Source: Companilactobacillus crustorum JCM 15951 (GTDB lineage: Bacteria > Bacillota > Bacilli > Lactobacillales > Lactobacillaceae). From it: 64,000 nt of DNA. The first letter of the stretch is position 1; each line of letters starts with the position of its first letter. The DNA lies in the NCBI RefSeq assembly GCF_001434585.1, contig NZ_AZDB01000002.1, forward strand, positions 1 through 64,000. Direction: 5' to 3'. Position numbers and translations under genes: made by a program. Below, in pieces: positions 57,760-64,000 of the stretch. Below the pieces are notes generated by a model, which saw only the letters and a program-made list of their open reading frames with translations, had not been told where the DNA came from and did not search any database.

Positions 57760-58725
57760 ATTGCCTTAGATTAGTAGTTAGGTATTATTAATACCAATAT
57801 TTCCCAACAATTAGGAATGTACTTTAAGTACGCACCTAATTACATCCGTATTTGTTTCCTAATTTCTGTTATACGACATCCCTTGTATAGTTGCTCTATC
57901 CCTTGATACGCATAGCATTACATTAATATTTCTGAACTGTTCAATAGGGGCGCTCTCTCAAACGCCCCTTACATAAAAAAAACAACATTACTCAATTTTA
58001 TCTTAGTAAATCTTAGGGTGTATTTCAAAATAATGTGAGCATTTGTGAACATGTAAGGTTGCAATTTCATACTAGGTTTTACTAGGTTAACTCCACCATT
58101 ACACACCATTCAAACCTTAACATTACTTAACATCAATGCTAGGACTTATCAGGGTTATAGCAATAGCAAACACTGGTCATTTCATGCCATCATTTCCCAT
58201 CATAGCCATAATTACAGATACTTATTTATCAGTAATTTAGGGGTGCAACCTTATGCAAAAAAGGGTGCACCCATTTTTAGTAAGGTTGCATACTATTTTA
58301 AAACCTTATCCACCATTTTAGTGGTTATGAATTATTAACCAATCAATTCAAAATAGTTAATGCAAGTTGACGATTTACAGTTAAAAATAAACTTATGTGA
58401 ACTTGCTGAATGTTAATACACAATTACTACTTTTTATTACATTTCAACAAGGATAGTTGTAACTACGGTTGTTTATTGATCTAAAATTATACCCACTTTA
58501 TCAGCTCTATATACTGATAAATTAGCATTCTTAGAAATTCAAAAACAATCTACTTTTACACAAGTAAAACACAGGTTCTAATATATTTACGACAAAATAA
58601 AAAAGTCATTTATCTATTAAGATTCTGATAAGTGACTTTCATTGATCTATTTGGTATTAGATAATATTAACGATAGCAAGTTAATGACGGTGGCTAACTT
58701 CATGATACTGTGAGGTGATGCCTAT
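57760..58725. other. Gene-poor prophage-border region
   Basis: About 970 bases with no convincing gene on either strand. It holds a GC-rich hairpin AGGGGCG-CTCTCTCAAA-CGCCCCT (57946-57969) and the 10-mer TAAGGTTGCA at 58054-58063 and 58281-58290, with its complement at 58244-58253. The composition and repeats suggest phage control or packaging DNA, not decayed host genes. Confidence 0.5.
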
Positions 58726-58764
58726 ATGAGATTAATTAAATGGCTTTACCTCTCGAAAGGATGA
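58726..58764 (+). CDS. Leader peptide of toxin locus 1
   Basis: A 12-codon ORF, MRLIKWLYLSKG, with a good ribosome site GAGGTGATG. Its stop codon ends two bases before the toxin ATG, and its last codons (AAA GGA) are the toxin's Shine-Dalgarno sequence. This points to translational coupling of leader and toxin. Confidence 0.5.
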   Translation: MRLIKWLYLSKG

Positions 58765-58766
58765 CC

Positions 58767-58850
58767 ATGAGTGTTTACCAGGCTCTTACGTTGATGATTT
58801 CTTTTGCAACGTTAGTAGTTCTAATACTCGAATTTAATCGAAAAAAATAA
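58767..58850 (+). CDS. Holin-like type I toxin
   Basis: A 27-residue single-helix peptide, MSVYQALTLMISFATLVVLI-LEFNRKK, matching the putative holin-like toxin family (Hol_Tox pattern: short polar start, ALTLMISF, hydrophobic run, basic end). Such peptides insert in the membrane and are silenced by an antisense RNA. I choose the ATG after GAAAGGATGACC over the ATG two codons upstream. The AAAAAAA run encoding its C-terminal lysines is, on the other strand, the T run of the antitoxin terminator. Confidence 0.75.
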   Translation: MSVYQALTLMISFATLVVLILEFNRKK

Positions 58851-58966
58851 CCGTCCTTAAACTTTAGCAGGTTTAACGGTTATTTGATTAACAATATAAA
58901 ATTAAAGTAGCTACCGTCTTAAACGGGCTATCTGGGAGATGTTCGAGCATCTCCTTTTTTGTACAC
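58842..58966 (-). ncRNA. Antitoxin RNA of locus 1 (predicted)
   Basis: On the minus strand a -10 box TATAAT (58971-58976) in CTGTTATAATATG is followed by a transcript that would run left through the shared hairpin and end at AACCGTTAAACC-N-TTTAAGGACGGTT plus T7 (58849-58881, T run at 58842-58848). It is about 120 nt and complementary to the 3' part of the toxin mRNA. Size and position fit type I antitoxins. Not observed directly. Confidence 0.6.
58935..58960 (+). terminator. Toxin 1 mRNA terminator
   Basis: GGAGATG-TTCGAG-CATCTCC with TTTTTT ends the toxin mRNA; the antitoxin starts just beyond it on the other strand. Confidence 0.75.
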
Positions 58967-59251
58967 TCATATTATAACAGTTTTTTAAACTGACCACATG
59001 AAAATAAGATGTTAAAACTCGTTAAAATTATTTATGTTATATATATTTAGTCGTTATAACTATGTGTAGTGATACAAAATAAAAAAAATCTATATCTTGT
59101 ATCAGATGATAAACTGTTTATTTATCAATGATACCAAGCACTTTAACCGATATGGTACCAATCTTCTTGTAATTGTACTTAACAAATGAATTGAAAATCT
59201 TGGTATAATAAGAACCGTAGTAAATCAGTGGCAAAACCAAGAAAGTGAGTG

Positions 59252-59302
59252 ATGTCAATGTTCAATCAAAACATCATTTTCCTTAGAAAGGAACTGCCTT
59301 AG
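59252..59302 (+). CDS. Leader peptide of toxin locus 2
   Basis: A 16-codon ORF (MSMFNQNIIFLRKELP) after AAAGTGAGTG and a promoter with TATAAT at about 59206. As in locus 1, its last codons contain the AGAAAGGA ribosome site for the following toxin frame, and its stop overlaps the position where that frame should begin. Confidence 0.4.
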   Translation: MSMFNQNIIFLRKELP

Positions 59303-59307
59303 AAACA

Positions 59308-59481
59308 CTGGTCGGCATAATTATATTGGTAACAATATTTATCGGATTCCTAGCTTATCTAATGAACGCTATTTCACAGTTATTAAATGAAACTGCAAGT
59401 ACTTTGGATGGTATGGGAAAGTTAATTATTGCTATTGATAAATTTAAAGATCTAATAAAAAAAAAGACCTTTCAAAATTAA
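59308..59481 (+). CDS. Hydrophobic type I toxin-like peptide 2, no ATG
   Basis: An open frame coding VGIIILVTIFIGFLAYLMNA, then ISQLLNETASTLDGMGKLII, then AIDKFKDLIKKKTFQN: one membrane helix, an amphipathic stretch and a basic end. It lies six bases behind AGAAAGGA, but the codon there is TTA; CTG (59308) and TTG (59326) are the only near-cognate starts. Either a weak start is used or the toxin is dead. Its poly-A (KKK) end forms the T run of a convergent antitoxin terminator, exactly as in locus 1. Confidence 0.45.
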   Translation: MVGIIILVTIFIGFLAYLMNAISQLLNETASTLDGMGKLIIAIDKFKDLIKKKTFQN

Positions 59482-59627
59482 CTTCTGCAAAAGTTAATTA
59501 GGTCTATCAAAATAGTAATACAAAAGACTGAATAGATAGCTTTAACCATTGATTTACTATATCTTTTGTGTTTACTACAGCAATATATAATTGAGAGATG
59601 TAACTACTGCATCTCTCTTTTTGTATA
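59457..59627 (-). ncRNA. Antitoxin RNA of locus 2 (predicted)
   Basis: On the minus strand CTGTTATACTATG (-10 at 59633-59638) repeats the antitoxin 1 promoter. The transcript would end at the hairpin AGACCTAATTAACTT-N-AAGTTAATTTTGAAAGGTCT plus T8 (59465-59505, T run at 59457-59464), giving about 170 nt complementary to the toxin mRNA 3' end. Confidence 0.55.
59593..59622 (+). terminator. Toxin 2 mRNA terminator
   Basis: AGAGATG-taactactg-CATCTCT with TTTTT, the counterpart of the terminator in locus 1. Confidence 0.7.
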
Positions 59628-59674
59628 TCCATAGTATAACAGGTTTATTCATTAATAATAAGCATCTCTGATAA

Positions 59675-59808
59675 AACATTTTTTTGATTTAATTTATACT
59701 ATGTCTTCAAACATTGATGATTGATGAATTAACGTTTTTAAGTAGCCAAGTAAGTCAACATTTTTCCCATTTCATATAATTTGAATAACATTTTTTTGAT
59801 TTAATTTA
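59675..59808. repeat. Spaced 22-bp direct repeat
   Basis: AACATTTTTTTGATTTAATT plus TA occurs at 59675-59696 and 59787-59808, identical at all 22 positions. The 90 bases between are AT-rich and hold no gene. Low complexity lowers its weight. Confidence 0.5.
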
Positions 59809-59906
59809 AATTAAGACTAACTACATCAATATCCAAGTTTGGTGAATATATATTATTTAGACCATCCATGCTTATTTTACCTCTCCACTCATACCACTCA
59901 TTCTTT

Positions 59907-60527
59907 TTACAATGAATTATCTTTATATTTATCCACAGTAATATCAAGAGCATCTGGTATTGCCTTATTAACCAATACTTCAATATTAGATTTTATATTT
60001 TCTTCATTTCTTCTAATGCCTATAAAAGAAACCCTTATATCGAACATTTTTTTATCTTGATAATTTTTTCCTTCTGTTTCTAAAAGAATATTATGTAATT
60101 CACCATCTACCTGATAACCAAATCTTTTTAGGGAACTTTGTAATACTTCTTTTTTATTCTCAGCAATTTGAGGATCGCTCATAAAATTAATCTGGTATTG
60201 ATTTGAAGTCTTCATATTTAAAATTTCAATATTTTCTATTAGACTATCATAATTATTTTTTAAATCCATCAATGTATCATCCATATTTGTAATGGGTTTC
60301 ATGTCAGTTTTTAAAGACTCAATTTCATTTTTCAATTCTACGATTTTTCCATCATACTCAATTGTAATTTCATTCTTTAATTTTGATAATTTTTTATGAT
60401 TCAATCCCCATTGTATTAATACAGCAACTCCAAATATTAAAGTAATTATTCCAAGTCCCCAATTGAATAAATTGGCTTGAAAATCAATTAAATGCCATGC
60501 TTGATCTAACGTTTGTGTTTTCGACAT
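59907..60527 (-). CDS. Membrane-anchored coiled-coil protein, unknown
   Basis: A 206-residue protein with one membrane helix (about 22-40, FNWGLGIITLIFGVAVLIQW), a coiled coil (about 45-110) and a cytoplasmic domain of about 95 residues that I do not recognise. RBS GGGGAA precedes the ATG. It follows another membrane-anchored protein by 74 bases in the same direction. Location in prophage DNA, last before the toxin loci, suggests accessory cargo such as superinfection exclusion, but nothing in the sequence proves it. Confidence 0.6.
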   Translation of the reverse strand: MSKTQTLDQAWHLIDFQANLFNWGLGIITLIFGVAVLIQWGLNHKKLSKLKNEITIEYDGKIVELKNEIESLKTDMKPITNMDDTLMDLKNNYDSLIENIEILNMKTSNQYQINFMSDPQIAENKKEVLQSSLKRFGYQVDGELHNILLETEGKNYQDKKMFDIRVSFIGIRRNEENIKSNIEVLVNKAIPDALDITVDKYKDNSL

Positions 60528-60601
60528 TATATTCCCCTGATTTAATCTTTTTAAATATCTTACTATCTAACTGTAAAAAGTCTGTTTTGCCATTATTTTC
60601 A

Positions 60602-61132
60602 TTAAAGCAAATCAAAATAACTGTATGGAATTCCTTTATAAGCAAAATCCTTTACTCTAAATCTATGTTTAAGCATTTTGAACCAATTCATCTTTTTTAT
60701 TCTCCCAGACATATCAATAATATATGGTCTTACGAACATTTTTTTATCCCATTTATCATTGAATTCTTTTAAACCAAAATATGGATTGGATTTATTGGAA
60801 TATATTTCTCTGGCTTTTGCAATTTCCCCACTATTCTCATCAAAAGATTTAGAATCTCTATAGATTACTTCCTTTTTAAAAGGATTCGATATAAATTCTA
60901 TACCTACTTGCTGAATTCCAATATTAAATTCATTAGCACTAATAGCGCCAAACTCTATTTTTCTATAATCATACTGGCTTAATATCCTTTTTTCTTGATT
61001 AATAAGTTTACAAAAGAAGGAATACTTTGTTTCTGATTTAGTTCTTGAATAATGAAGTGATATTAAAACACCAGCAGACGTAGCTACCGTACTAACTATT
61101 TGAACCCAAAGATTAACTTTTTCTAAACTCAT
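60602..61132 (-). CDS. Membrane-anchored hypothetical protein
   Basis: A 176-residue protein with one N-terminal membrane helix (about 5-27, VNLWVQIVSTVATSAGVLIS) and a charged cytoplasmic domain with many aromatic residues near the end (KMNWFKMLKHRFRVKDFAYKG). I recognise no family. RBS GGGGAG at four bases. It is in one run with the paralogous pair upstream and the coiled-coil protein downstream. Confidence 0.6.
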   Translation of the reverse strand: MSLEKVNLWVQIVSTVATSAGVLISLHYSRTKSETKYSFFCKLINQEKRILSQYDYRKIEFGAISANEFNIGIQQVGIEFISNPFKKEVIYRDSKSFDENSGEIAKAREIYSNKSNPYFGLKEFNDKWDKKMFVRPYIIDMSGRIKKMNWFKMLKHRFRVKDFAYKGIPYSYFDLL

Positions 61133-61161
61133 ATAACTCCCCTAAACATCTATTTAGAATC

Positions 61162-61401
61162 TTAAATAAAATCTAACTCAATATCATCAATTAATTGAAC
61201 CATTGATTTACCACCAAAGAATTCATCACTCATTAGATCATCAATATTATTAAAGTCTTTATTTTTATCACCGTACCAAGCTGGGTAATAAGTTTCTTTA
61301 TTTCTTGAGTCTGGTTCCATACCGCATGGTTTACTGTCTAAAGTAAACGTAAAGCCAGAACCATCATCTAATATCTTGGCTTTAAGCTGTTCAATATTCA
61401 T
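61162..61401 (-). CDS. Small acidic phage protein, paralogue A
   Basis: A 79-residue acidic protein, MNIEQLKAKILDDGSGFTFT, then PCGMEPDSRNKETYYPAWYG, then DKNKDFNNIDDLMSDEF-FGGKSMVQLIDDIELDFI. It is a tandem copy of the gene upstream with 20 bases between. Conserved features are the PCGMEP turn, W-GDKNKD and F-GKS-LID. Family not recognised; its size and acidity could suit an immunity or regulatory role. Confidence 0.6.
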   Translation of the reverse strand: MNIEQLKAKILDDGSGFTFTLDSKPCGMEPDSRNKETYYPAWYGDKNKDFNNIDDLMSDEFFGGKSMVQLIDDIELDFI

Positions 61402-61420
61402 AATATTTTCCTACTCTCCA

Positions 61421-61660
61421 CTAAATAAAATCTAATTCAACTGTATCAATCAATTCACTAAGTGATTTGCCAGAATAAAATTTATCTGTCATCAATTCAT
61501 CAATATTTTTGTAATCCTTATTCTTATCTCCAGACCATGCTTGAAACGTAAAGTTGGCTTGCTTCCCGATTGGTTCCATGCCACAAGGCTGACCTTTGTA
61601 AGTAAAAGTATAACCACACATTTCATCAATTATTTTGAATTTAAGTTGCTCTATATTCAT
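61421..61660 (-). CDS. Small acidic phage protein, paralogue B
   Basis: A 79-residue paralogue of the next gene: MNIEQLKFKIIDEMCGYTFT, with the same PCGMEP, WSGDKNKDYKNIDELM and YSGKSLSELIDTVELDFI landmarks. I start at MNIEQ behind AAAGGAG rather than six codons upstream. It opens the four-gene run of accessory genes on the minus strand. Confidence 0.6.
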   Translation of the reverse strand: MNIEQLKFKIIDEMCGYTFTYKGQPCGMEPIGKQANFTFQAWSGDKNKDYKNIDELMTDKFYSGKSLSELIDTVELDFI

Positions 61661-62193
61661 TTTTAACACTCCTTTCAAAATTCATGAGAAAAAATGTACA
61701 GTGACGGCGTGAACCTCGACTGTGAGCCATTAGGGGGTCTCATGCCCGCCTTTGAAATCTTGGCTCAATCAATTTTCATTAGAACGTTTAGAACGGCGTT
61801 GCAAGGGTCTGCATAAGCATTAAACATTTGTTTTTTATATTATTCAATAGCACCAAAACAAAAAAATAATTGTTTTTTTGTTTATTTTTTTAATTTTATA
61901 ATCACTAACACAAACCTATCAGCATACTGCCCTGACTATGGCTACCACTTGCCACTCTATCCCAACTCACAACGATCCAAGATTATTATTACTTCAATCT
62001 ATTTGTTGATCAATGATGATCTACATAATTATTCACTCAATTGATTAATAGATGATAAAAATAATTGTTACTTAGTTATATACGATTGCTTTAGCCTTTA
62101 CACTACCATATACCCATGATGCCATAAACAACATACCATTTATACTACCGAGGTACTCGGGGTACGTATTAAATAGGAGGAGATACATGGTAA
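61661..62193. other. Gap without a convincing gene
   Basis: About 530 bases. A more GC-rich segment (61700-61775) contains short open frames only. The rest is AT-rich, apart from the palindrome CCGAG-GTA-CTCGG near 62149 followed by GGGTAC, which might be a phage control or packaging site. The promoter of the accessory gene run must lie here. Confidence 0.4.
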
Positions 62194-62577
62194 CTATGTA
62201 TTGTACTTAGTCTGTCTGTCTGACTTATATATATCATCAGCAATAACATTCATTGGTTTATTATATATAAACCTTTCCTCTAGTATTGCTGAACAATCTG
62301 GATTATCTAAGTGATCTAAAGCACTTGTTATCTCACGTCTAAAACCTATACTCTCATTCTTTATTAATTTGATTCTATGATCTAACTCATCTAATTCAAC
62401 GATATCATCATCTAAAAAGTAATTCTTATTACCTTTAGGTATACCATCAAGCTCCACACCGTGAGTAGAACTTACCTTTACACTCAACTCATTATATCGT
62501 TCTGCAAGTCTTTCCACTTGCTTAACATACCTAAGATAACGACCAAAATACTTTTTATTACTATCAAAGTTATTCAA
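62194..62577 (-). CDS. DUF1492-like phage regulator, possibly truncated
   Basis: A 127-residue helical protein beginning at a TTG behind GGAGGGG (LNNFDSNKKYFGRYLRYVKQ), with ALDHLDNPDCSAILEERFIY in the second half, a pattern of DUF1492/ArpU-like phage transcription regulators with a sigma-70-region-4-type HTH. It stops soon after the HTH begins (YKSDRQTKYNT), where relatives continue for another helix, next to a (TCTG)3 repeat. An intrinsic terminator ends about 20 bases before its start. Confidence 0.5.
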   Translation of the reverse strand: MNNFDSNKKYFGRYLRYVKQVERLAERYNELSVKVSSTHGVELDGIPKGNKNYFLDDDIVELDELDHRIKLIKNESIGFRREITSALDHLDNPDCSAILEERFIYNKPMNVIADDIYKSDRQTKYNT

Positions 62578-62596
62578 TAAGTTGCTCCCCTCCATT

Positions 62597-62641
62597 AAAA
62601 AAAACATCTGAAACACCTAAACAAATTAAGTATTTCAGATG
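62597..62641 (-). terminator. Terminator just before the DUF1492-like gene
   Basis: CATCTGAAA and TTTCAGATG with T8 on the minus strand. The T run touches the ribosome site of the downstream gene, leaving no room for a promoter. Confidence 0.75.
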
Positions 62642-62757
62642 CTAAATTAAACAGCTGTTTAGAATTTTTAATTATTCTTCTAAAGGTTGAAAGTACAACA
62701 ACAGCCTTCAACTATTGAGTACGTTGAGGTTTAATAGAAAAATATAGTTTTTTTACA

Positions 62758-62921
62758 TCAAGAGGCATTATCTAGAAGACCGATCAGGTCACTAGGTAAT
62801 GCCTTTATAAATTTATCGAAAACTTTATCTAATATAGATGAATCCATACTAAAATCATTAACTAGACCATTTATTTTTTCATTAACCAATTAAGTGCGTC
62901 AACATGATTAATTGTTGGCAT
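62758..62921 (-). pseudogene. Small frameshifted phage ORF
   Basis: MPTINHVDALNWLMKK ends at a stop after an A6 run; one more A would continue as INGLVNDFSMDSSILDKVFD and then KFIKALPSDLIGLLDNAS. It starts 7 bases after the scaffold stop with GGAGAG upstream. The two halves look like one coherent small helical protein, so a one-base deletion is likely. Family unknown. Confidence 0.45.
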
Positions 62922-62927
62922 TATTTA

Positions 62928-63482
62928 TTACTCTCCTTTAAATATATTAGTTAATGTTTGAACGTCATTCTTATCATGAGAACCATTACCACCAGCAGGA
63001 CTGTATCCTTGATGCTGTCCTTCATCGAATAAATAGGCATCCGTCTTCTTGAGCGAATCGAGCTGATCATTAACACCAACCAATTCGTCTTTATCATTCA
63101 ATTTAATGTCATCCATATTCAACAATCCTTTGATAGCTTTAGGATTACGAACCTTGGCGGCAGTTAAAGTTTCATTCAAAGCACCGTTCAATTTTGTTTG
63201 ACTTAGTTGATTATTAAGATTAGTGGTATCTGTCTTGTATTTACCTTGTAAATCCTTTAACTGGTTAGACAAATCATCATTATCTTTAACCTGTTTGGAT
63301 AGTGACTTGATATCCTTATCACGTTCAGCAAGTTGTGTCTTATATGACTCATTCTCTTGTTTAATGGAATCAACATCTCCGAATGACTTCTTGGTATTTT
63401 CAATATCAGCACCATTGGCAGACATAATCTGATCAATAACTTTATCTTCTAAGTTCAAATCTTTTAAAAATTCTCGTTTCAT
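62928..63482 (-). CDS. Phage scaffold protein (GP20 type)
   Basis: A 184-residue protein of the phage minor structural GP20/scaffold family: REFLKDLNLEDKVIDQIMSANGADIE, a long coiled coil (residues about 40-110) and LNETLTAAKVRNPKAIKGLL, DKDELVGVNDQLDSLKKTDAYLF. It guides capsid assembly and normally precedes the major capsid gene, which is absent here. I start at MKREFLK behind GAGAGGA, not at the longer upstream frame. Confidence 0.85.
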   Translation of the reverse strand: MKREFLKDLNLEDKVIDQIMSANGADIENTKKSFGDVDSIKQENESYKTQLAERDKDIKSLSKQVKDNDDLSNQLKDLQGKYKTDTTNLNNQLSQTKLNGALNETLTAAKVRNPKAIKGLLNMDDIKLNDKDELVGVNDQLDSLKKTDAYLFDEGQHQGYSPAGGNGSHDKNDVQTLTNIFKGE

Positions 63483-63585
63483 AATTAAAAATCCTCTCTC
63501 GCTAGATTTACGTGGGGCGACCACAATCAAGGTATAAAAAATAAGCACTTTTACGACTTACTTAGGTCAAAAGGGTACAAAAATA

Positions 63586-63609
63586 GCACTCAATTCAATT
63601 GTTGGGTGC
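63586..63609 (-). terminator. Terminator behind the small acidic ORF
   Basis: GCAC-CAA and TTG-GTGC with TATTTTT on the minus strand, just after the stop of the acidic 72-residue protein. Confidence 0.6.
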
Positions 63610-63610
63610 C

Positions 63611-63829
63611 TTAGTATTTAGCAAGCTTATCTATAATGGGTTCAGCGGCTTTTCCAATGTCATTCAAATCATAGCTTTCATCAAAACCTTGGAGTGTATA
63701 TAAATCTTCAACTTTAGAATAAAAGTCCTCGAACTCATCAGATGTTAATTCCCGATTATAATTCACATTTGAAATATGTTCTTCTAAAAAATTAATTTCT
63801 TCACTATTCAATACTTCATTGATTATCAT
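63611..63829 (-). CDS. Small acidic protein, candidate immunity protein
   Basis: A 72-residue, strongly acidic protein (MIINEVLNSEEINFLEEHIS, later DEFEDFYSKVEDLYTLQGFD). Its ATG lies inside the end of the upstream gene, a 14-base overlap that implies coupled translation. Small acidic proteins directly behind toxin-tailed genes are commonly immunity proteins; that role is inferred from position and charge only. Confidence 0.6.
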   Translation of the reverse strand: MIINEVLNSEEINFLEEHISNVNYNRELTSDEFEDFYSKVEDLYTLQGFDESYDLNDIGKAAEPIIDKLAKY

Positions 63830-64000
63830 TTTCACTCCTCCATTTCTTTGCTCTATTTGTTGAAGTTGGATACGTTGTAGCAATATTACCTGTTTCAGGG
63901 TTAACTGCTACCGTTACTTTAGCACCACCATATTTTTTTGAAGATCTTCCGTAAGTATCAACTTTTACAGGAAAAATTTTTAGTGGATTTATCAAAGCAT
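63816..64000 (-). CDS. C-terminal end of head-protein-like gene with nuclease-like tail (partial)
   Basis: The last 61 codons of a gene running off the right edge. The tail reads NPLKIFPVKVDTYGRSSKKY, then GGAKVTVAVNPETGNIATTY and PTSTNRAKKW. The core (charged strand, then VTVAVNPETGNIATTYPT) resembles C-terminal toxin domains of the BECR nuclease fold, such as Ntox50-like tails on phage minor head proteins. The head-protein identity is inferred from the downstream scaffold gene. The stop overlaps the acidic protein gene. Confidence 0.5.
   Translation of the reverse strand, partial: ALINPLKIFPVKVDTYGRSSKKYGGAKVTVAVNPETGNIATTYPTSTNRAKKWRSENDNQ

Noticed and set aside
61690-61780. GC-rich segment that looked like a tRNA or small RNA
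   Set aside because: No cloverleaf or T-loop sequence can be formed, and short open frames on both strands show no family resemblance.

Overview
The window is low-GC Firmicute DNA of the family Lactobacillaceae. Support comes from the gene content: a PTS-dependent dihydroxyacetone kinase, ClpL, paired LTA synthases, a gallate-decarboxylase cluster of the Lactiplantibacillus plantarum lpd type, T-box-controlled methionine uptake, and an ssrA tag reading AKNNNSYALAA. A Companilactobacillus-like species is my guess, not a demonstration. About the first 57.5 kb is ordinary chromosome; the last 6.5 kb is prophage-derived DNA next to the tmRNA gene.

Layout. 0.1-6.2 kb: MATE exporter, alpha/beta hydrolase, ROK regulator, two Cof-type HAD phosphatases and an AraC-type regulator. 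6.8-10.4 kb: sugar O-acetyltransferase, glycerol channel GlpF and dhaKLM; glpF and dhaK share a CRE-like operator in the same promoter position. 10.6-16.9 kb: NCS2 purine permease, clpL with a small co-transcribed HTH protein and twin operator-like sites, a lipase-like protein and a GNAT enzyme. 17-28.8 kb: pgi, VanZ-like protein, two LTA synthases, a two-component system, HAD phosphatase, MDR oxidoreductase and a secreted 3D-domain protein with a WalR-type box. 29-37 kb: FMN reductase, a BglG/PTS/GH1 beta-glucoside operon (RAT antiterminator visible, GH1 gene frameshifted) and a GH3 enzyme with permuted domains. 37-46 kb: coaBC, lpdD-lpdB-lpdC, a UvrD-type helicase, a LysR regulator and another HAD. 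46-57 kb: PspC pair, XRE/TPR regulator, three MetQ lipoproteins with MetN, MetP and an M20 peptidase under two T-boxes, a LysM-3D protein and a YitT protein that looks leaderless.

At 57.2 kb lies ssrA, a usual phage attachment gene. Downstream are a tandem 12-bp repeat, a gene-poor stretch with a thrice-repeated 10-mer, two adjacent convergent type I toxin-antitoxin-like loci, two unknown membrane-anchored proteins, a tandem pair of paralogous small proteins, a DUF1492-like regulator, a scaffold protein and, at the right edge, the end of a head-protein-like gene with a nuclease-toxin-like tail overlapping a small acidic ORF. The gene order is not that of an intact prophage, so this is a rearranged remnant or the left part of a larger element.

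The most unusual signals are two. First, an intergenic composite element of about 500 bp (A domain, terminator-like hairpin B, C domain, matching terminal inverted repeats) is present in two full copies and three reduced ones. The two full copies differ by compensatory base-pair changes, which points to selection on a folded structure. Second, in the two side-by-side type I toxin-antitoxin loci the inferred antitoxin terminator is encoded by the poly-lysine 3' end of each toxin ORF.
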